Positions 8,660 to 17,950 of a stretch of 64,000 nt of DNA are shown one piece after another. Origin of the DNA: Lentilitoribacter sp039986595 (GTDB lineage Bacteria; Pseudomonadota; Alphaproteobacteria; Rhizobiales; Rhizobiaceae); NCBI GenBank assembly GCA_039986595.1, contig JBDWQJ010000009.1, forward strand, positions 124,001 through 188,000, read 5' to 3'. The notes below the pieces were generated by a model. That model was not told the origin of the DNA. It did no database searches and saw only the letters and a program-made list of their open reading frames with translations. Every line of letters starts with the position of its first letter. Position 1 is the stretch's first letter. The position numbers and the translations under genes are program-made.

Positions 8660-9277
8660 TTAGCGTGAGTAAAACTCAACCACTAGATTTGGTTCCATGA
8701 TAACCGGGTAAGGAACATCAGCTAGTTGTGGAAGACGAACGAAAGTCGCAACCATTTTGTTGTGATCTACTTCAACATAATCAGGAACATCACGCTCAGC
8801 TAGGTCTTTTGCTTCCATCACGAAAGCAAGTTGTTTTGATTTCTCACGAATTTCAACAACATCACCAGGCTGCAAACGGTATGAAGGAATGTTTGTGCGA
8901 ACACCGTTTACTGTCACATGACCGTGGTTAACGAACTGACGTGCAGCAAAGATTGTCGCTACAAATTTAGCGCGGTATACAAGCGCATCCAAACGAGATT
9001 CCAAAAGACCGATTAGGTTATCTGGTGTATCGCCTTTACGACGAACAGCTTCGTTATAGATTGAGCGGAATTGCTTCTCGCGGATTTCACCGTAATAGCC
9101 TTTAAGCTTCTGCTTTGCACGAAGCTGAACACCAAAGTCAGACAATTTGCCTTTACGGCGCTGACCGTGTTGACCTGGGCCATATTCACGGCGGTTTACT
9201 GGTGACTTTGGACGGCCCCAGATATTTTCGCCCATACGGCGATCGAGTTTGTATTTAGATGCTTGGCGCTTGCTCAT
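8660..9277 (-). CDS. rpsD: 30S ribosomal protein S4
   Basis: 205 residues, full-length S4 with the conserved SPVNRREYGPGQHGQRR segment and the S4 RNA-binding domain near residues 95-160 (SRLDALVYRAKF ... GHVTVNGVRTNIPSYRLQPGDVVEI). S4 starts 30S assembly and, in enterobacteria, represses its own operon. The ATG at 9277 (MSKRQASKYKLDRRMG) is selected over 9292 because the family starts there and GAAAGGAAA precedes it. It stands alone with its own promoter, structured leader and terminator, as in other Hyphomicrobiales. Confidence 0.96.
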   Translation of the reverse strand: MSKRQASKYKLDRRMGENIWGRPKSPVNRREYGPGQHGQRRKGKLSDFGVQLRAKQKLKGYYGEIREKQFRSIYNEAVRRKGDTPDNLIGLLESRLDALVYRAKFVATIFAARQFVNHGHVTVNGVRTNIPSYRLQPGDVVEIREKSKQLAFVMEAKDLAERDVPDYVEVDHNKMVATFVRLPQLADVPYPVIMEPNLVVEFYSR

Positions 9278-9302
9278 CGCATTTCCTTTCAAAACAAAAT
9301 CC

Positions 9303-9360
9303 CCTACACCACCGTGGTGAAGGGTAGGAAACGCGCCCTCCTCTGACTTCTATTGAAGTC
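9303..9360 (-). promoter_or_regulatory. Structured 5' leader of rpsD
   Basis: Two stem-loops lie in the transcribed leader. One at 9345-9360 is a perfect GACTTC/GAAGTC hairpin with a 4-base loop. The other at 9303-9328 has CACCA/TGGTG with outer CCTA/TAGG pairing and ends ~50 bases from the start codon. Ribosomal proteins commonly autoregulate through such leaders, so S4 feedback is a reasonable but untested inference. Confidence 0.4.
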
Positions 9361-9449
9361 TGACAGAATACTCACCAATACGCTTTGTTGGGAACATTCA
9401 CGGGACACGTAAAACAGCGCGAATGAATGAACATCCGCGCTTGTCATGG

Positions 9450-9478
9450 CTTCTAGTGGCTAAATAGGTTCAAGTCAA
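9450..9478 (-). promoter_or_regulatory. Sigma-70 promoter of rpsD
   Basis: On the minus strand TTGACT (9478-9473) and TAGAAG (9455-9450) are separated by exactly 17 bases. The rplM promoter at 27255-27283 has the same architecture (TTGACC-N17-TATAAG). Confidence 0.55.
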
Positions 9479-9496
9479 CTTGATTTTGCTAAAAAA

Positions 9497-11065
9497 TCAG
9501 AACTTAACGGCAAGTTTTGCCGTCGCACCATAGGCTTCATAATTGCTGGCGCCTATTCCATCGAAAAACCCGTTGAAATCAAGCGTTAGTCCATTATCAT
9601 TGGCAACACCAAAACCGAAATCCAAACGCGCTGATAAATCACCAACCAAGTCTGTTCTAACTGTGTTGGTTACCGTATCCAAAAAGCCTGTATCTTTAAA
9701 ATTCCAGAGACCTTTAACACCAAATTTTGGTGTGACGATCAAACCATTGTCTGTTAAAATTTCAGTTTTAAACTCTGTACCGAAAATAATCTGACCCAAT
9801 TCAATTATTGCTTCGGGGACAACTGAGTTCAAGCTATCTGTGTAAGCATGTTGAACTTCATGGATATAATTAAACCCAAAGGTCGGTGCGATTGTCCAAT
9901 CATCGTGCTGGATGTCGCCTTTTAGCTGACCGCGGATCAAAAAACGTGTTGTATCAAACTGATCAATATAGGTTCCAATGGGTGAGACTTTGTTATCCGA
10001 TTGACCGTATGCGATACGGCCATCAAATACTAGATTATCACGTAATCGTGCAGCTAGATAAGGTCCAAGAAGCCAACCAGTACCTCGTACATTAGCAGAA
10101 CCGTTGACTTCCTTGGCGTAATCCACTTGCGCCATGACACCATAAATGAGGTCTAAATTTGCGCGATAACCCACACCAAAATGGCTCACTGCAAAGTCCT
10201 GGCGTTGTCCGGCTTCTTTTGATCGGGCAACACTACCATCAATCCAGAAGTTGAAAGGATTGGCTGCGCTATTTTCAGAGCCATACCCTTGCCCTGCAAG
10301 TTTTGAACCTGTGTTTGCAGAAAATGTTGCATTGTAATTTTTTAAAGAACCAGTTGCCTTATATGTCACTGATGAGACTTCACCATCATCTGTATTACCG
10401 CCCAATTGATCACCCAAATCGGGTTCTGAATTTAATATATTTCTTGCACGACGGCGCACGAAATTATTAGTAAGAGCTGACGTATTGACCGAAGGTGTTG
10501 TTGCTGGTGTGACATTCACAGTGATGGTTCTGGTCTCACAAAATGTCTGGTCCGCAATTGTACTCGCTGCAGCACAATTGGCCACTGTCACACCTTGGCG
10601 CCCGGAATATGACTGCATTGTTATCGTGAAGCTGACAGTTGAGCCCCCAAAGGGAACTTTATCCACGGGGATCGTGATATCTTTTGTGATCGTGCTCAAA
10701 CTCGACGTAATGGTTGTCTGTGTAGCTGATACTGCTTTAGGTGCCGTTGTGGAAACATCATTTCCCCACATCTGGTAATTGGTTAGCGTATAGCTGATCT
10801 GCCCAGTCGCGCGGAATACTACGGGGTTATCTGTGTCATTTGTCAGCAGATCTGAATCAATAGTGACGACTTCACCGGAGACTGATGATTGATAAGAGCC
10901 ACTTGATGTGCTTGTCGCAGAGCCCGATGTTGTGACACCAGTTGTTGTGGTAGGTGCAAGGCTGGTTGTCATGACATATGAACCAGCAAATGCAGAGCCC
11001 GTTGCTAAGGCAGAACCAAACAATACCAACCAGATAAATAAGATTGAAGCTTTAATCGCGCCCAT
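9497..11065 (-). CDS. Autotransporter-like outer-membrane protein, copy 1
   Basis: 522 residues. Signal peptide (residues 1-28), a Thr/Ser-rich exported region (~29-195) with two VTVTPxT-type beta strands, the linker NNFVRRRARNILNSEPDL (~200-218), and a C-terminal beta-barrel (~270-522) ending AYGATAKLAVKF with the terminal phenylalanine typical of BAM substrates. The layout fits short autotransporter-barrel proteins widespread in Hyphomicrobiales. It lies directly downstream of a paralogue (11244-12800) with the same domain order and near-identical length, so a tandem duplication is clear. Function (adhesion, surface coat) is inference. Confidence 0.8.
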   Translation of the reverse strand: MGAIKASILFIWLVLFGSALATGSAFAGSYVMTTSLAPTTTTGVTTSGSATSTSSGSYQSSVSGEVVTIDSDLLTNDTDNPVVFRATGQISYTLTNYQMWGNDVSTTAPKAVSATQTTITSSLSTITKDITIPVDKVPFGGSTVSFTITMQSYSGRQGVTVANCAAASTIADQTFCETRTITVNVTPATTPSVNTSALTNNFVRRRARNILNSEPDLGDQLGGNTDDGEVSSVTYKATGSLKNYNATFSANTGSKLAGQGYGSENSAANPFNFWIDGSVARSKEAGQRQDFAVSHFGVGYRANLDLIYGVMAQVDYAKEVNGSANVRGTGWLLGPYLAARLRDNLVFDGRIAYGQSDNKVSPIGTYIDQFDTTRFLIRGQLKGDIQHDDWTIAPTFGFNYIHEVQHAYTDSLNSVVPEAIIELGQIIFGTEFKTEILTDNGLIVTPKFGVKGLWNFKDTGFLDTVTNTVRTDLVGDLSARLDFGFGVANDNGLTLDFNGFFDGIGASNYEAYGATAKLAVKF

Positions 11066-11243
11066 TTAGTAACATCCCGAAATGTTTCCCTTAGATTTGC
11101 ACTTGCCACCACGACCGGACAAGATCAATTCACATTTGTTGGCTTTATAAAAGGCTTTGGCGGATAATGGAATAAACAAAAGATCAAAAAATCAAGACAA
11201 TCCGAATTATTTCAACCCAAAACAGGCACGTATTTCTCTGTTC

Positions 11244-12800
11244 TTAGAAGTTAACCGTCAATTTTGCAGAGCCACCATAGGCCTCATAATTAGACGAACC
11301 GATCCCATCAAAGAAGCCACCGATATCAAAATTCATGCCATTGTCATTTTTAATATCGACACCAAAGTCCAATCGCGCAGATATTTCTGCATTATTTAAA
11401 GTTGATGCAGAACCGGTAACGGCATTTAAAAATCCAGTATCTTTGAAATTCCAAACACCTTTAATGCCAGCGTTTGGCGTCATCACCATTCCATTATCCA
11501 ATACGAATGTTTTTGAAACATCAGAACCAAATGAAATTTGCCCCAGATTAACAGTTTGCTCAGGGATTGTCGCACTTAAGCTATCAACATATGCTTTTTG
11601 TTTTTCGGTAAGATAAATGAACGATAGGAGCGGCGATATTTTCACATCGTCATGATAATATTCACCTGTTATACGCGCTTTCACCAGGGCACGCGTTGTA
11701 TCAAAGTTATCCGTATAAGCGCCTGTTGGCGAAACTTTATTAGACGATTGACCATAGGCTATACGCCCGTCAAAAAGAACATTGTCTTGCAATCGTGCCA
11801 CTAGATATGGACCAATCATCCAACCCGTTCCCGATACGCTGGCACCAACGGATGTATCGTCCTCGCTTGCACGATCAATTTGAAAAATACCGCCAATCAA
11901 AAGGTCGGAATTGATCTTGTAACCAGCACCAAGATGCACAATACCAAAATCTTGCGACTGACCATTTTGCTTGGTGCGAGATAATGCGCCACTTATCCAA
12001 AAATTTGAAAATCCCGAAGGTTCAGCGCCTGCGTCTGCTTTGTATCCATGACCAAATTGGCTGGCAAGCTTACGGTTAGTCTGCGCGTTAAAAGAGCCGT
12101 TAAATCCGCCAGATGTTTCTGAAAGAGCATAAGTTACGGAATTAATCTCACCACCATTTTCATCATCAAGCTGTTTGTGTAGATCAGGCTCATTGGCCAA
12201 AATGCCACCCGAACGGCGCCGCATGAAATTATTGACAATAGCACCAGTATCAGCCCCCGCACTTGTCAGCGGTGTTACTGTGACAGTCAGCGTTGTTATT
12301 TGGCATTCATAATTACTTGGAAATGATATATTTAGAGTATTGGCTTGCGAACACGTGGTTAGAGGATCACCGTCCGGCGAACCAAAAGCTTCCAAAGTGA
12401 CCGTGAATACCGTATTGGCTGCACCAACCGCAACTTGATCGACAGGAATAGAAAATGTTTTGACGACGTTTTGGGCTACCGATGTCACTGTTATTTCAGC
12501 GGCTGATGAAGCCTTTGGTGCTGTGGTTGAAACGTTGGCACCGCGAACAGTATGACCAGATGCGCTCGTCGCACTGATATCAAATACAATTGCGTTGTCT
12601 GTTGCACTTCCCAACTGATCCGAATTGATTGTTACGGATGTGCCGCTCGACGAAACAGCCGAATTTGTTTGAGGCACAATCGAGGACGTTAACGACAGGG
12701 TGCTAACAGATGACCCAGCATTTGCTATGCCCGACATGAACAATACCGATGCAATGGCTACAAAAAAACACAGCACGATTTTTTCGAAACTTTTATACAT
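11244..12800 (-). CDS. Autotransporter-like outer-membrane protein, copy 2
   Basis: 518 residues, paralogue of the downstream gene. Signal peptide ending near SGIANA, an exported Ser/Thr-rich domain, the linker NNFMRRRSGGILANEPDL and a C-terminal barrel finishing AYGGSAKLTVNF. The barrels are closely similar (shared RLQDN/RLRDN, FDGRIAYGQS, DNFDTTR/DQFDTTR, FKDTGFL, FFDGIG), while the exported halves have diverged strongly, suggesting that the surface part is under different selection. ATG at 12800 is chosen since GAGGGG precedes it; the GTG at 12812 overlaps that site. Confidence 0.8.
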   Translation of the reverse strand: MYKSFEKIVLCFFVAIASVLFMSGIANAGSSVSTLSLTSSIVPQTNSAVSSSGTSVTINSDQLGSATDNAIVFDISATSASGHTVRGANVSTTAPKASSAAEITVTSVAQNVVKTFSIPVDQVAVGAANTVFTVTLEAFGSPDGDPLTTCSQANTLNISFPSNYECQITTLTVTVTPLTSAGADTGAIVNNFMRRRSGGILANEPDLHKQLDDENGGEINSVTYALSETSGGFNGSFNAQTNRKLASQFGHGYKADAGAEPSGFSNFWISGALSRTKQNGQSQDFGIVHLGAGYKINSDLLIGGIFQIDRASEDDTSVGASVSGTGWMIGPYLVARLQDNVLFDGRIAYGQSSNKVSPTGAYTDNFDTTRALVKARITGEYYHDDVKISPLLSFIYLTEKQKAYVDSLSATIPEQTVNLGQISFGSDVSKTFVLDNGMVMTPNAGIKGVWNFKDTGFLNAVTGSASTLNNAEISARLDFGVDIKNDNGMNFDIGGFFDGIGSSNYEAYGGSAKLTVNF

Positions 12801-13103
12801 AACGCCCCTCACAATTTACCCCATTAAAACACTAGTAAAATCTACACCTTATTTTTTACCAGTGACTATTTACACGAGTTAACAAAAGATTAACAGTAAA
12901 CTTTTTGTAAGTAATTAATTTCAATGGGTTTTTGGTTAATTGGAAGCTGTTTTGACGTCAAAATACAAAAAACGAGACCTTTTTAAGGTTGTGTTTTTTA
13001 ACGCTCAAACAAGACATAGTTTTAAATTCAGAAACATAGTGGAATTTTTCACCAGTCATGATATTTCTAACGCTCATAAAATTTTGCCTATCAGGATGCG
13101 TCT

Positions 13104-14099
13104 TTGGCTCGAAAAACTCGCAAAAGAAAAAAGATAAATGTCAGCAATTCACCAACTTCGCTAGATAGGGATGGTGAATTAATACGCCCTGCTCTACCAA
13201 ATTCTCTTTATATTTTGGTCTATGCATTTGCGTGTTATGGTTTGATTATTTTGATGCAAAAATCCTATCTCGCTATCGACACATTACGTTCGCAAAACGA
13301 GTTAGATTTGATTAATGACATCATTGGTGTGTCGCAATATGTTATTGCTAGTATCGCGCCAGCGCTCGCAATTGCCGGGTTATTTACTTTGGTTGAGATT
13401 TTAACAACCAAGCGCCTGCGCAAAGCAACCTCTTATACTTTGTCATTTTTAAACCTTGTTATCAGCTTTGCTGGCTTCGTGGCGTTTGTTTATGCCTTTG
13501 AGCAAGTTTTATCGTCCCTTGGCCAATCACCATTGTTTGAAATTGGTGCTGCATCGCATGGCTATATCGTGGTCTATACCATTACACTGGCATATTTTTT
13601 CATCGAAGATGTCTTGTTGTATTGGGTCCATCGTTATGAACATACCAATAAAGCGCTTTGGTATTTGCATAAAATCCATCACGCGGTCGAAGATATGGAC
13701 AGTGTCTCGGGTGCTTTTCATCCGCTATCTAATATCATTCGCTGGCTTGTAACGATCTTACCTTTGAGTTTGTTGATAAAAATCGAACTCAACGATGCAT
13801 TGGTGATAGCCTCATTTCTTGCGGGTGTGCATTATGCTCAACATACGCGCGCGCCACTTCATTTTGGTTGGTTTGGAAAAGTTATCGGCGACAACCGATT
13901 TCATTTTCTGCACCACTCTAAAGATCCACGCTATTATAACAAAAATTTCGCTGCGATCTTCCCTATCATCGACATGATATTTGGCACTTATATGGAACCG
14001 GAAAAAGGTGCATTGCCTGATACCGGCCTGTCCCATCTTCGCGGTGCGCAAAGCGTTAAAGAATTTTTATCGGGTCAATTATCACCACGACAGCACTAA
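13104..14099 (+). CDS. Sterol-desaturase/fatty-acid-hydroxylase family membrane enzyme
   Basis: 331 residues, ~5 membrane helices. The histidine boxes of the di-iron hydroxylase family are present: HRYEH (~residue 178), HKIHH (~191) and HFLHH (~268), plus another at GVHYAQH. Members hydroxylate or desaturate lipids such as sterols, carotenoids, sphingoid bases or ornithine lipids. The start is uncertain: a TTG at 13104 preceded by AGGA is used because no ATG lies before the first helix. The N-terminal ~25 residues are very basic. The preceding 290-bp gap shows no further gene. Confidence 0.8.
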   Translation: MARKTRKRKKINVSNSPTSLDRDGELIRPALPNSLYILVYAFACYGLIILMQKSYLAIDTLRSQNELDLINDIIGVSQYVIASIAPALAIAGLFTLVEILTTKRLRKATSYTLSFLNLVISFAGFVAFVYAFEQVLSSLGQSPLFEIGAASHGYIVVYTITLAYFFIEDVLLYWVHRYEHTNKALWYLHKIHHAVEDMDSVSGAFHPLSNIIRWLVTILPLSLLIKIELNDALVIASFLAGVHYAQHTRAPLHFGWFGKVIGDNRFHFLHHSKDPRYYNKNFAAIFPIIDMIFGTYMEPEKGALPDTGLSHLRGAQSVKEFLSGQLSPRQH

Positions 14100-14115
14100 C
14101 AGCTTAGAGTTGCCA

Positions 14116-15039
14116 TCAATCGGTTTTTACTTGATCGGCGATCCACTCGAACACACGTTTAGGACCTGATGTGGCTTTGGTGTAATCACGGCTCATGATA
14201 TGCCCTGCTTCGCTTTCAACCACTTGCTCCATCATTGTAACCAATAGTCCATTATCTATTACCTGATCGATTAAACCCAACCACCCAAGCGCAACCCCAT
14301 GTCCTGCCATAGCTGACTGGGTCACCATGTCATAATTGTTGAAGCTAACATAGTTTTGCTCGCGTTCACCCGCAACACCCATGGCATTAAACCAACCCTG
14401 CCAGGTTTGCCATTGCGCTTGTTCAGGCCTTGAGAGAGAGAGTAATTGATGTTGCAGCAACTCTTCTGGCGTTTTGGCTGGGCCGTATTTTTCGAGATAT
14501 TTAGGACTGCAAACAGGTGTAACTCGTTCCTTTAAAAGCAGAATATCGTTGGCCAACATTTTGTTCAGCGGCGCGACATGAATGGCAATATCACAATCAT
14601 CACCTTTAACTTCCTGCGGCGATTGTGATGCTAAAATTTGAATTTCAATTTCATCGCCCAGTTCTGAACGCAAGTGTGCAAGGCGCGGTAATAGCCAAAA
14701 TGTTGCAAACGAAAAATCTGCCGATATACGTACGCGAGGCTTTGATTTTTGCACCTGCAAGCGGGAAACCGCCTGTTCCATTTGTGTCATTGAGGGGCGA
14801 ATAATGTTGATCAAACGCGCACCTTCATTGGTGAGTGAAACCCCTCGATGCTCGCGCTTAAACAGCACAATTCCAAGCTCTGTTTCAAGCGCTCTAATGC
14901 GTTGTGACATAGCACTTTGGGTTAATCCAAGGCTTTCTGCAGCGCCTGTGAAATTACCATTTCTTGCAACAAGATCAAAGGCATAAAGGCCAACAAGGTT
15001 GTGACTAAGTTTCCTATTAATGGAATTAATGTCAGCCAT
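14116..15039 (-). CDS. LysR-family regulator (GcvA-like)
   Basis: 307 residues. An N-terminal winged HTH (residues ~16-75: LYAFDLVARNGNFTGAAESLGLTQSAMSQRIRALETELG) is followed by a substrate-binding effector domain (~105-300). The GcvA subgroup signature 'FWLLPRLAHLR' is present. It is transcribed away from the BCCT transporter gene across a 229-bp spacer, the usual layout for a LysR controlling its neighbour, so regulation of betaine/choline uptake is inferred. An intergenic repeat structure at 15161-15240 may be part of the control. Confidence 0.85.
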   Translation of the reverse strand: MADINSINRKLSHNLVGLYAFDLVARNGNFTGAAESLGLTQSAMSQRIRALETELGIVLFKREHRGVSLTNEGARLINIIRPSMTQMEQAVSRLQVQKSKPRVRISADFSFATFWLLPRLAHLRSELGDEIEIQILASQSPQEVKGDDCDIAIHVAPLNKMLANDILLLKERVTPVCSPKYLEKYGPAKTPEELLQHQLLSLSRPEQAQWQTWQGWFNAMGVAGEREQNYVSFNNYDMVTQSAMAGHGVALGWLGLIDQVIDNGLLVTMMEQVVESEAGHIMSRDYTKATSGPKRVFEWIADQVKTD

Positions 15040-15160
15040 TAAGATTTACCCTCTACAAATCGATTTAAATATGTAAGACTATTAACAATCTATTAATTTG
15101 GTGATCGGATTTGGCCGATATGTCAAGCGAATAGTGAGGGTATATTCGGGGAGGAGCGCG

Positions 15161-15240
15161 AATACCTTTCAAGGTTCTGGTCAAGGTTCTGGTCAAGGCT
15201 CTAGTCAAGGCTCTAGTCAACCTTGGTGTTGAAGGTATTT
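15161..15240 (+). repeat. Four 12-bp tandem repeats inside an inverted repeat, BCCT leader
   Basis: Units TCAAGGTTCTGG (15169-15180, 15181-15192) and TCAAGGCTCTAG (15193-15204, 15205-15216) lie head-to-tail, followed by a partial TCAACCTTGG. They are enclosed by AATACCTTTCAA and TTGAAGGTATT, which pair apart from one bulged base; the TCAAGG/CCTTGG edges extend the stem. The element ends ~28 bases before the transporter ATG, so it could be an RNA hairpin in the leader or a multi-site operator. Tandem sequence of this size can vary in copy number by slippage. Confidence 0.7.
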
Positions 15241-15268
15241 GTGATAAATTTAGGGGAGAAAATAGTTT

Positions 15269-16939
15269 ATGAGTATAAAACCTGCATTAACTGATCTACC
15301 GATTAAAACCGCAGACAGCGGTTATTATCGTGGATTCAGTGTTAACGTTACTGTCATAAGTAAGATCATCATCAGCATTTTGGTTGTATGGTGTATCGTA
15401 TGGCCAACAGAAGCCGGCACAATTTTAGGCGAGTGGAATACGGCCATTTTGGCGCAATTTGCTGCTTGGTACATTTGGGTCGTTGCAGCCTTTGTGATTG
15501 TTTGTATTGGACTGGCCATTTGGCCAACAGCTGGCCGATTAAATCTGGGCGCTCATGGCGAAAAACCAGAGTTTTCAAATTTCTCATGGTTCTCAATGAT
15601 GTTTGGTGCCGGTATCGGTGTTGGTATGTTGACCTGGGCGGTTGCCGAGCCTGTGGCTCACTTTAAAAACAACCCCGCTGTCATCCAGGGCATTACAACG
15701 GCACTTGACGCAAACAATGTGCGCGAAGCGTATATTTGGTCCTATCTACACTGGGGTCTGGGCGCTTGGGCATGTTATGCTATTGCTGGTCTTGCACTTG
15801 CATTTTTCAGCTATCGTCGCGGCTTACCGCTTACCATCAGATCATCTTTGACACCGCTATTTGGTAAAGCATTATCTGGCAATTTGGGCCACTTAATTGA
15901 TATCGTTGCTGTTGTTGCAACCATTTTGGGTGTTGCACAAACACTCGGCTTTGGTGTTGAGCAATTTGTGGCTGGTCTAACACGGATCGGAATTGGTGGT
16001 CTCGCACTTGAAGATGGTTCAGCGACAACACTTGGTATTGTGGTTGCGCTACTTGTTATCATGGGCGCATCAACGCTATCGGCGTTGTCTGGTGTTGGTA
16101 AAGGCATTAAATGGCTTTCAAATATCAACATGATTTTATCGATCTTCCTACTTGGGTTCTTCATCATTTTTGGTGCGACCTGGTTTGGTGCAACTGCATT
16201 CTTCGTAGGTATTTGGGACTATCTTATCGCCCTACCATATCTGAGCTTTAACGTTTACAGCTCTGATGGTGTTGAAGGTTCTGAATCCTTCCTACTGACA
16301 CAGTGGCAAGGCTGGTGGCCTGTATTCTACTGGGCTTGGTGGATTGCATTTGCGCCATTCGTTGGCTTATTCCTAGCGCGTATTTCACGTGGTCGTACAA
16401 TCCGTGAGTTTGTTCTCGGCGCGATGATCGTTCCATCTCTCATGTGCTTTGTATGGTTTGCATGGGCTGGCGGCACAGCGATTGATCTAGAATTAAATGG
16501 CGGTGCTGGTGGTCTTATTCTCGACGCAGCCAATGGCGATAAGATCTTTGCTATGACTGAGTTTATGTTGGCACCTATCGCACAAGCATTGGCTTGGGGT
16601 ATGGCCTTGATCATTGTGATTTTGCTCATGACCTTCTTGGTGACATCAGCTGACTCGGCTGTTTTGATTGTAAACACAATCAGTGCAGCGGGTGATGAAG
16701 GTCCAAAAGCTCGCCCACACATCCTGTTCTGGGGTGCAGCGCTTGCGCTGGTTGTTGGCGGATTGTTGATTTCTGGTGGTACTGGAGCCATTCAAACAGC
16801 GATGGTGATTGGTGCATTACCATTTTCCATTGTCATGGCGCTGATGTGCGTTGCGTTGGTCAAAGCGATCTACAACGATGGCAGGCGTGAAGCGGCTGGT
16901 GTTGAAACAGTTGTTGATCCTGCAGAGCGTGCGATTTAG
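15269..16939 (+). CDS. BCCT-family betaine/choline-type transporter
   Basis: 556 residues with twelve predicted membrane helices. The BCCT signature helix region is clear (MFGAGIGVGMLTWAVAEPVAH, residues ~110-130), as is the aromatic betaine-binding segment WWPVFYWAWWIAFAPFVGLFLARISRGRTIREF. BCCT carriers import glycine betaine, choline, carnitine or ectoines with Na+ or H+. A ribosome-binding site TAGGGGAGAA precedes the ATG. The C-terminal tail is short, unlike osmosensing BetP, so uptake for nutrition or constitutive osmoprotection is as likely as osmosensing. Divergent LysR gene upstream; strong terminator downstream. Confidence 0.92.
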   Translation: MSIKPALTDLPIKTADSGYYRGFSVNVTVISKIIISILVVWCIVWPTEAGTILGEWNTAILAQFAAWYIWVVAAFVIVCIGLAIWPTAGRLNLGAHGEKPEFSNFSWFSMMFGAGIGVGMLTWAVAEPVAHFKNNPAVIQGITTALDANNVREAYIWSYLHWGLGAWACYAIAGLALAFFSYRRGLPLTIRSSLTPLFGKALSGNLGHLIDIVAVVATILGVAQTLGFGVEQFVAGLTRIGIGGLALEDGSATTLGIVVALLVIMGASTLSALSGVGKGIKWLSNINMILSIFLLGFFIIFGATWFGATAFFVGIWDYLIALPYLSFNVYSSDGVEGSESFLLTQWQGWWPVFYWAWWIAFAPFVGLFLARISRGRTIREFVLGAMIVPSLMCFVWFAWAGGTAIDLELNGGAGGLILDAANGDKIFAMTEFMLAPIAQALAWGMALIIVILLMTFLVTSADSAVLIVNTISAAGDEGPKARPHILFWGAALALVVGGLLISGGTGAIQTAMVIGALPFSIVMALMCVALVKAIYNDGRREAAGVETVVDPAERAI

Positions 16940-16973
16940 CGAAAAAAAAGCAAATTTCAGCTTAAAATATACC

Positions 16974-17006
16974 CCCCGCCTTAACTTATGTTTAGGCGGG
17001 GTTTTT
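16974..17006 (+). terminator. Rho-independent terminator after the BCCT gene
   Basis: CCCCGCC / GGCGGGG stem with a 14-base loop, followed by TTTTTCTTT, 35 bases beyond the stop codon. Confidence 0.85.
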
Positions 17007-17053
17007 CTTTGCTTGATCATTCATCAAATCAATGAGAACAAAACTTATATATT

Positions 17054-17935
17054 CTAGTTTGTTTTGCCCGACTGTTTAGCAACAAGGTAAACACCGAGAA
17101 CGGCAAGGATACAGCCAGTTATGGCTACAAGCCCTAACCTTTCATCAAACAAAAAATATGTTTGGATCACAGTAACCGGTGGCACGAGATAAAAGTAGCT
17201 TGCGACTTTGGCCACCTCACCTTCTCGGATCATAAACATCAAGAGCAATATCGCGCCGACAGATAGCGCTAGCACCGACCAAACCATCGCTGCGACAAGC
17301 TCAAAGGTCATGATGACTTCGTGATTTTCTAGTAAAAGCGATATGGGGATCAGTGCAAGCGATCCGCCCAAATACTGATAAAACGTTCCTGAAACCAATG
17401 GTACATTTTGTGCATAGAGCTTTTGTAAGATGCCACTTATCGACATTCCAAGCAGAGACAATACGCATGTAATTAGTCCCAAGGTAGATAAGGCTGAGCC
17501 ATCGATGTTATTTGAACCGATGACCACCAGCGAGATGCCGATGAAGCCGAAAGCCAGGCCAACTGATTGCAAAAACTTTAGTTTTTGACTTAAAAAGATA
17601 AATCCTAAAAGCGCGGTTAAAGCTGGATGCAAACCAACGAATATCGATGAAATACCCGCTGGCATCCCTAAATGGACTGCGAAAAATACACCACCCAAAT
17701 ATACTGAATGCAATAAAACGCCGATGATCATTTGCATCAGCGCTTGATTGCGCGTTGGCCAACGCTTCTTCAGTACATAAATCAGAATTAAGAAAGCGAG
17801 TGCTGCAAGCACCATGCGAATAAAGAGAAAATAAAACGGCTCTATATAAGGCAATGCATATTTTGCATTGATAAATCCGGTGCTCCAGATCCAAACAAAT
17901 AAGATCGGAACAATTTTGGTTAAGCGCGAGGACAT
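17054..17935 (-). CDS. EamA/DMT-family transporter
   Basis: 293 residues with ten hydrophobic helices arranged as two EamA repeats (residues ~8-140 and ~150-288), the drug/metabolite transporter fold. Family members mostly export amino acids or metabolites. The gene begins 15 bp after the end of the oligopeptide ATPase gene on the same strand, so it is probably the last gene of that operon; removing peptide breakdown products is a plausible but unproven role. Confidence 0.82.
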   Translation of the reverse strand: MSSRLTKIVPILFVWIWSTGFINAKYALPYIEPFYFLFIRMVLAALAFLILIYVLKKRWPTRNQALMQMIIGVLLHSVYLGGVFFAVHLGMPAGISSIFVGLHPALTALLGFIFLSQKLKFLQSVGLAFGFIGISLVVIGSNNIDGSALSTLGLITCVLSLLGMSISGILQKLYAQNVPLVSGTFYQYLGGSLALIPISLLLENHEVIMTFELVAAMVWSVLALSVGAILLLMFMIREGEVAKVASYFYLVPPVTVIQTYFLFDERLGLVAITGCILAVLGVYLVAKQSGKTN

Positions 17936-17950
17936 TGGTGTATAACCTTG

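Noticed and set aside
12940..13137. 65-codon plus-strand frame before the hydroxylase gene
   Set aside because: TTG start without a ribosome-binding site, composition like intergenic DNA, and it overlaps the hydroxylase start in another frame.
15169..15216. Tandem units as a CRISPR array
   Set aside because: The 12-bp units abut with no spacers and no cas genes are near; it is a simple tandem repeat.
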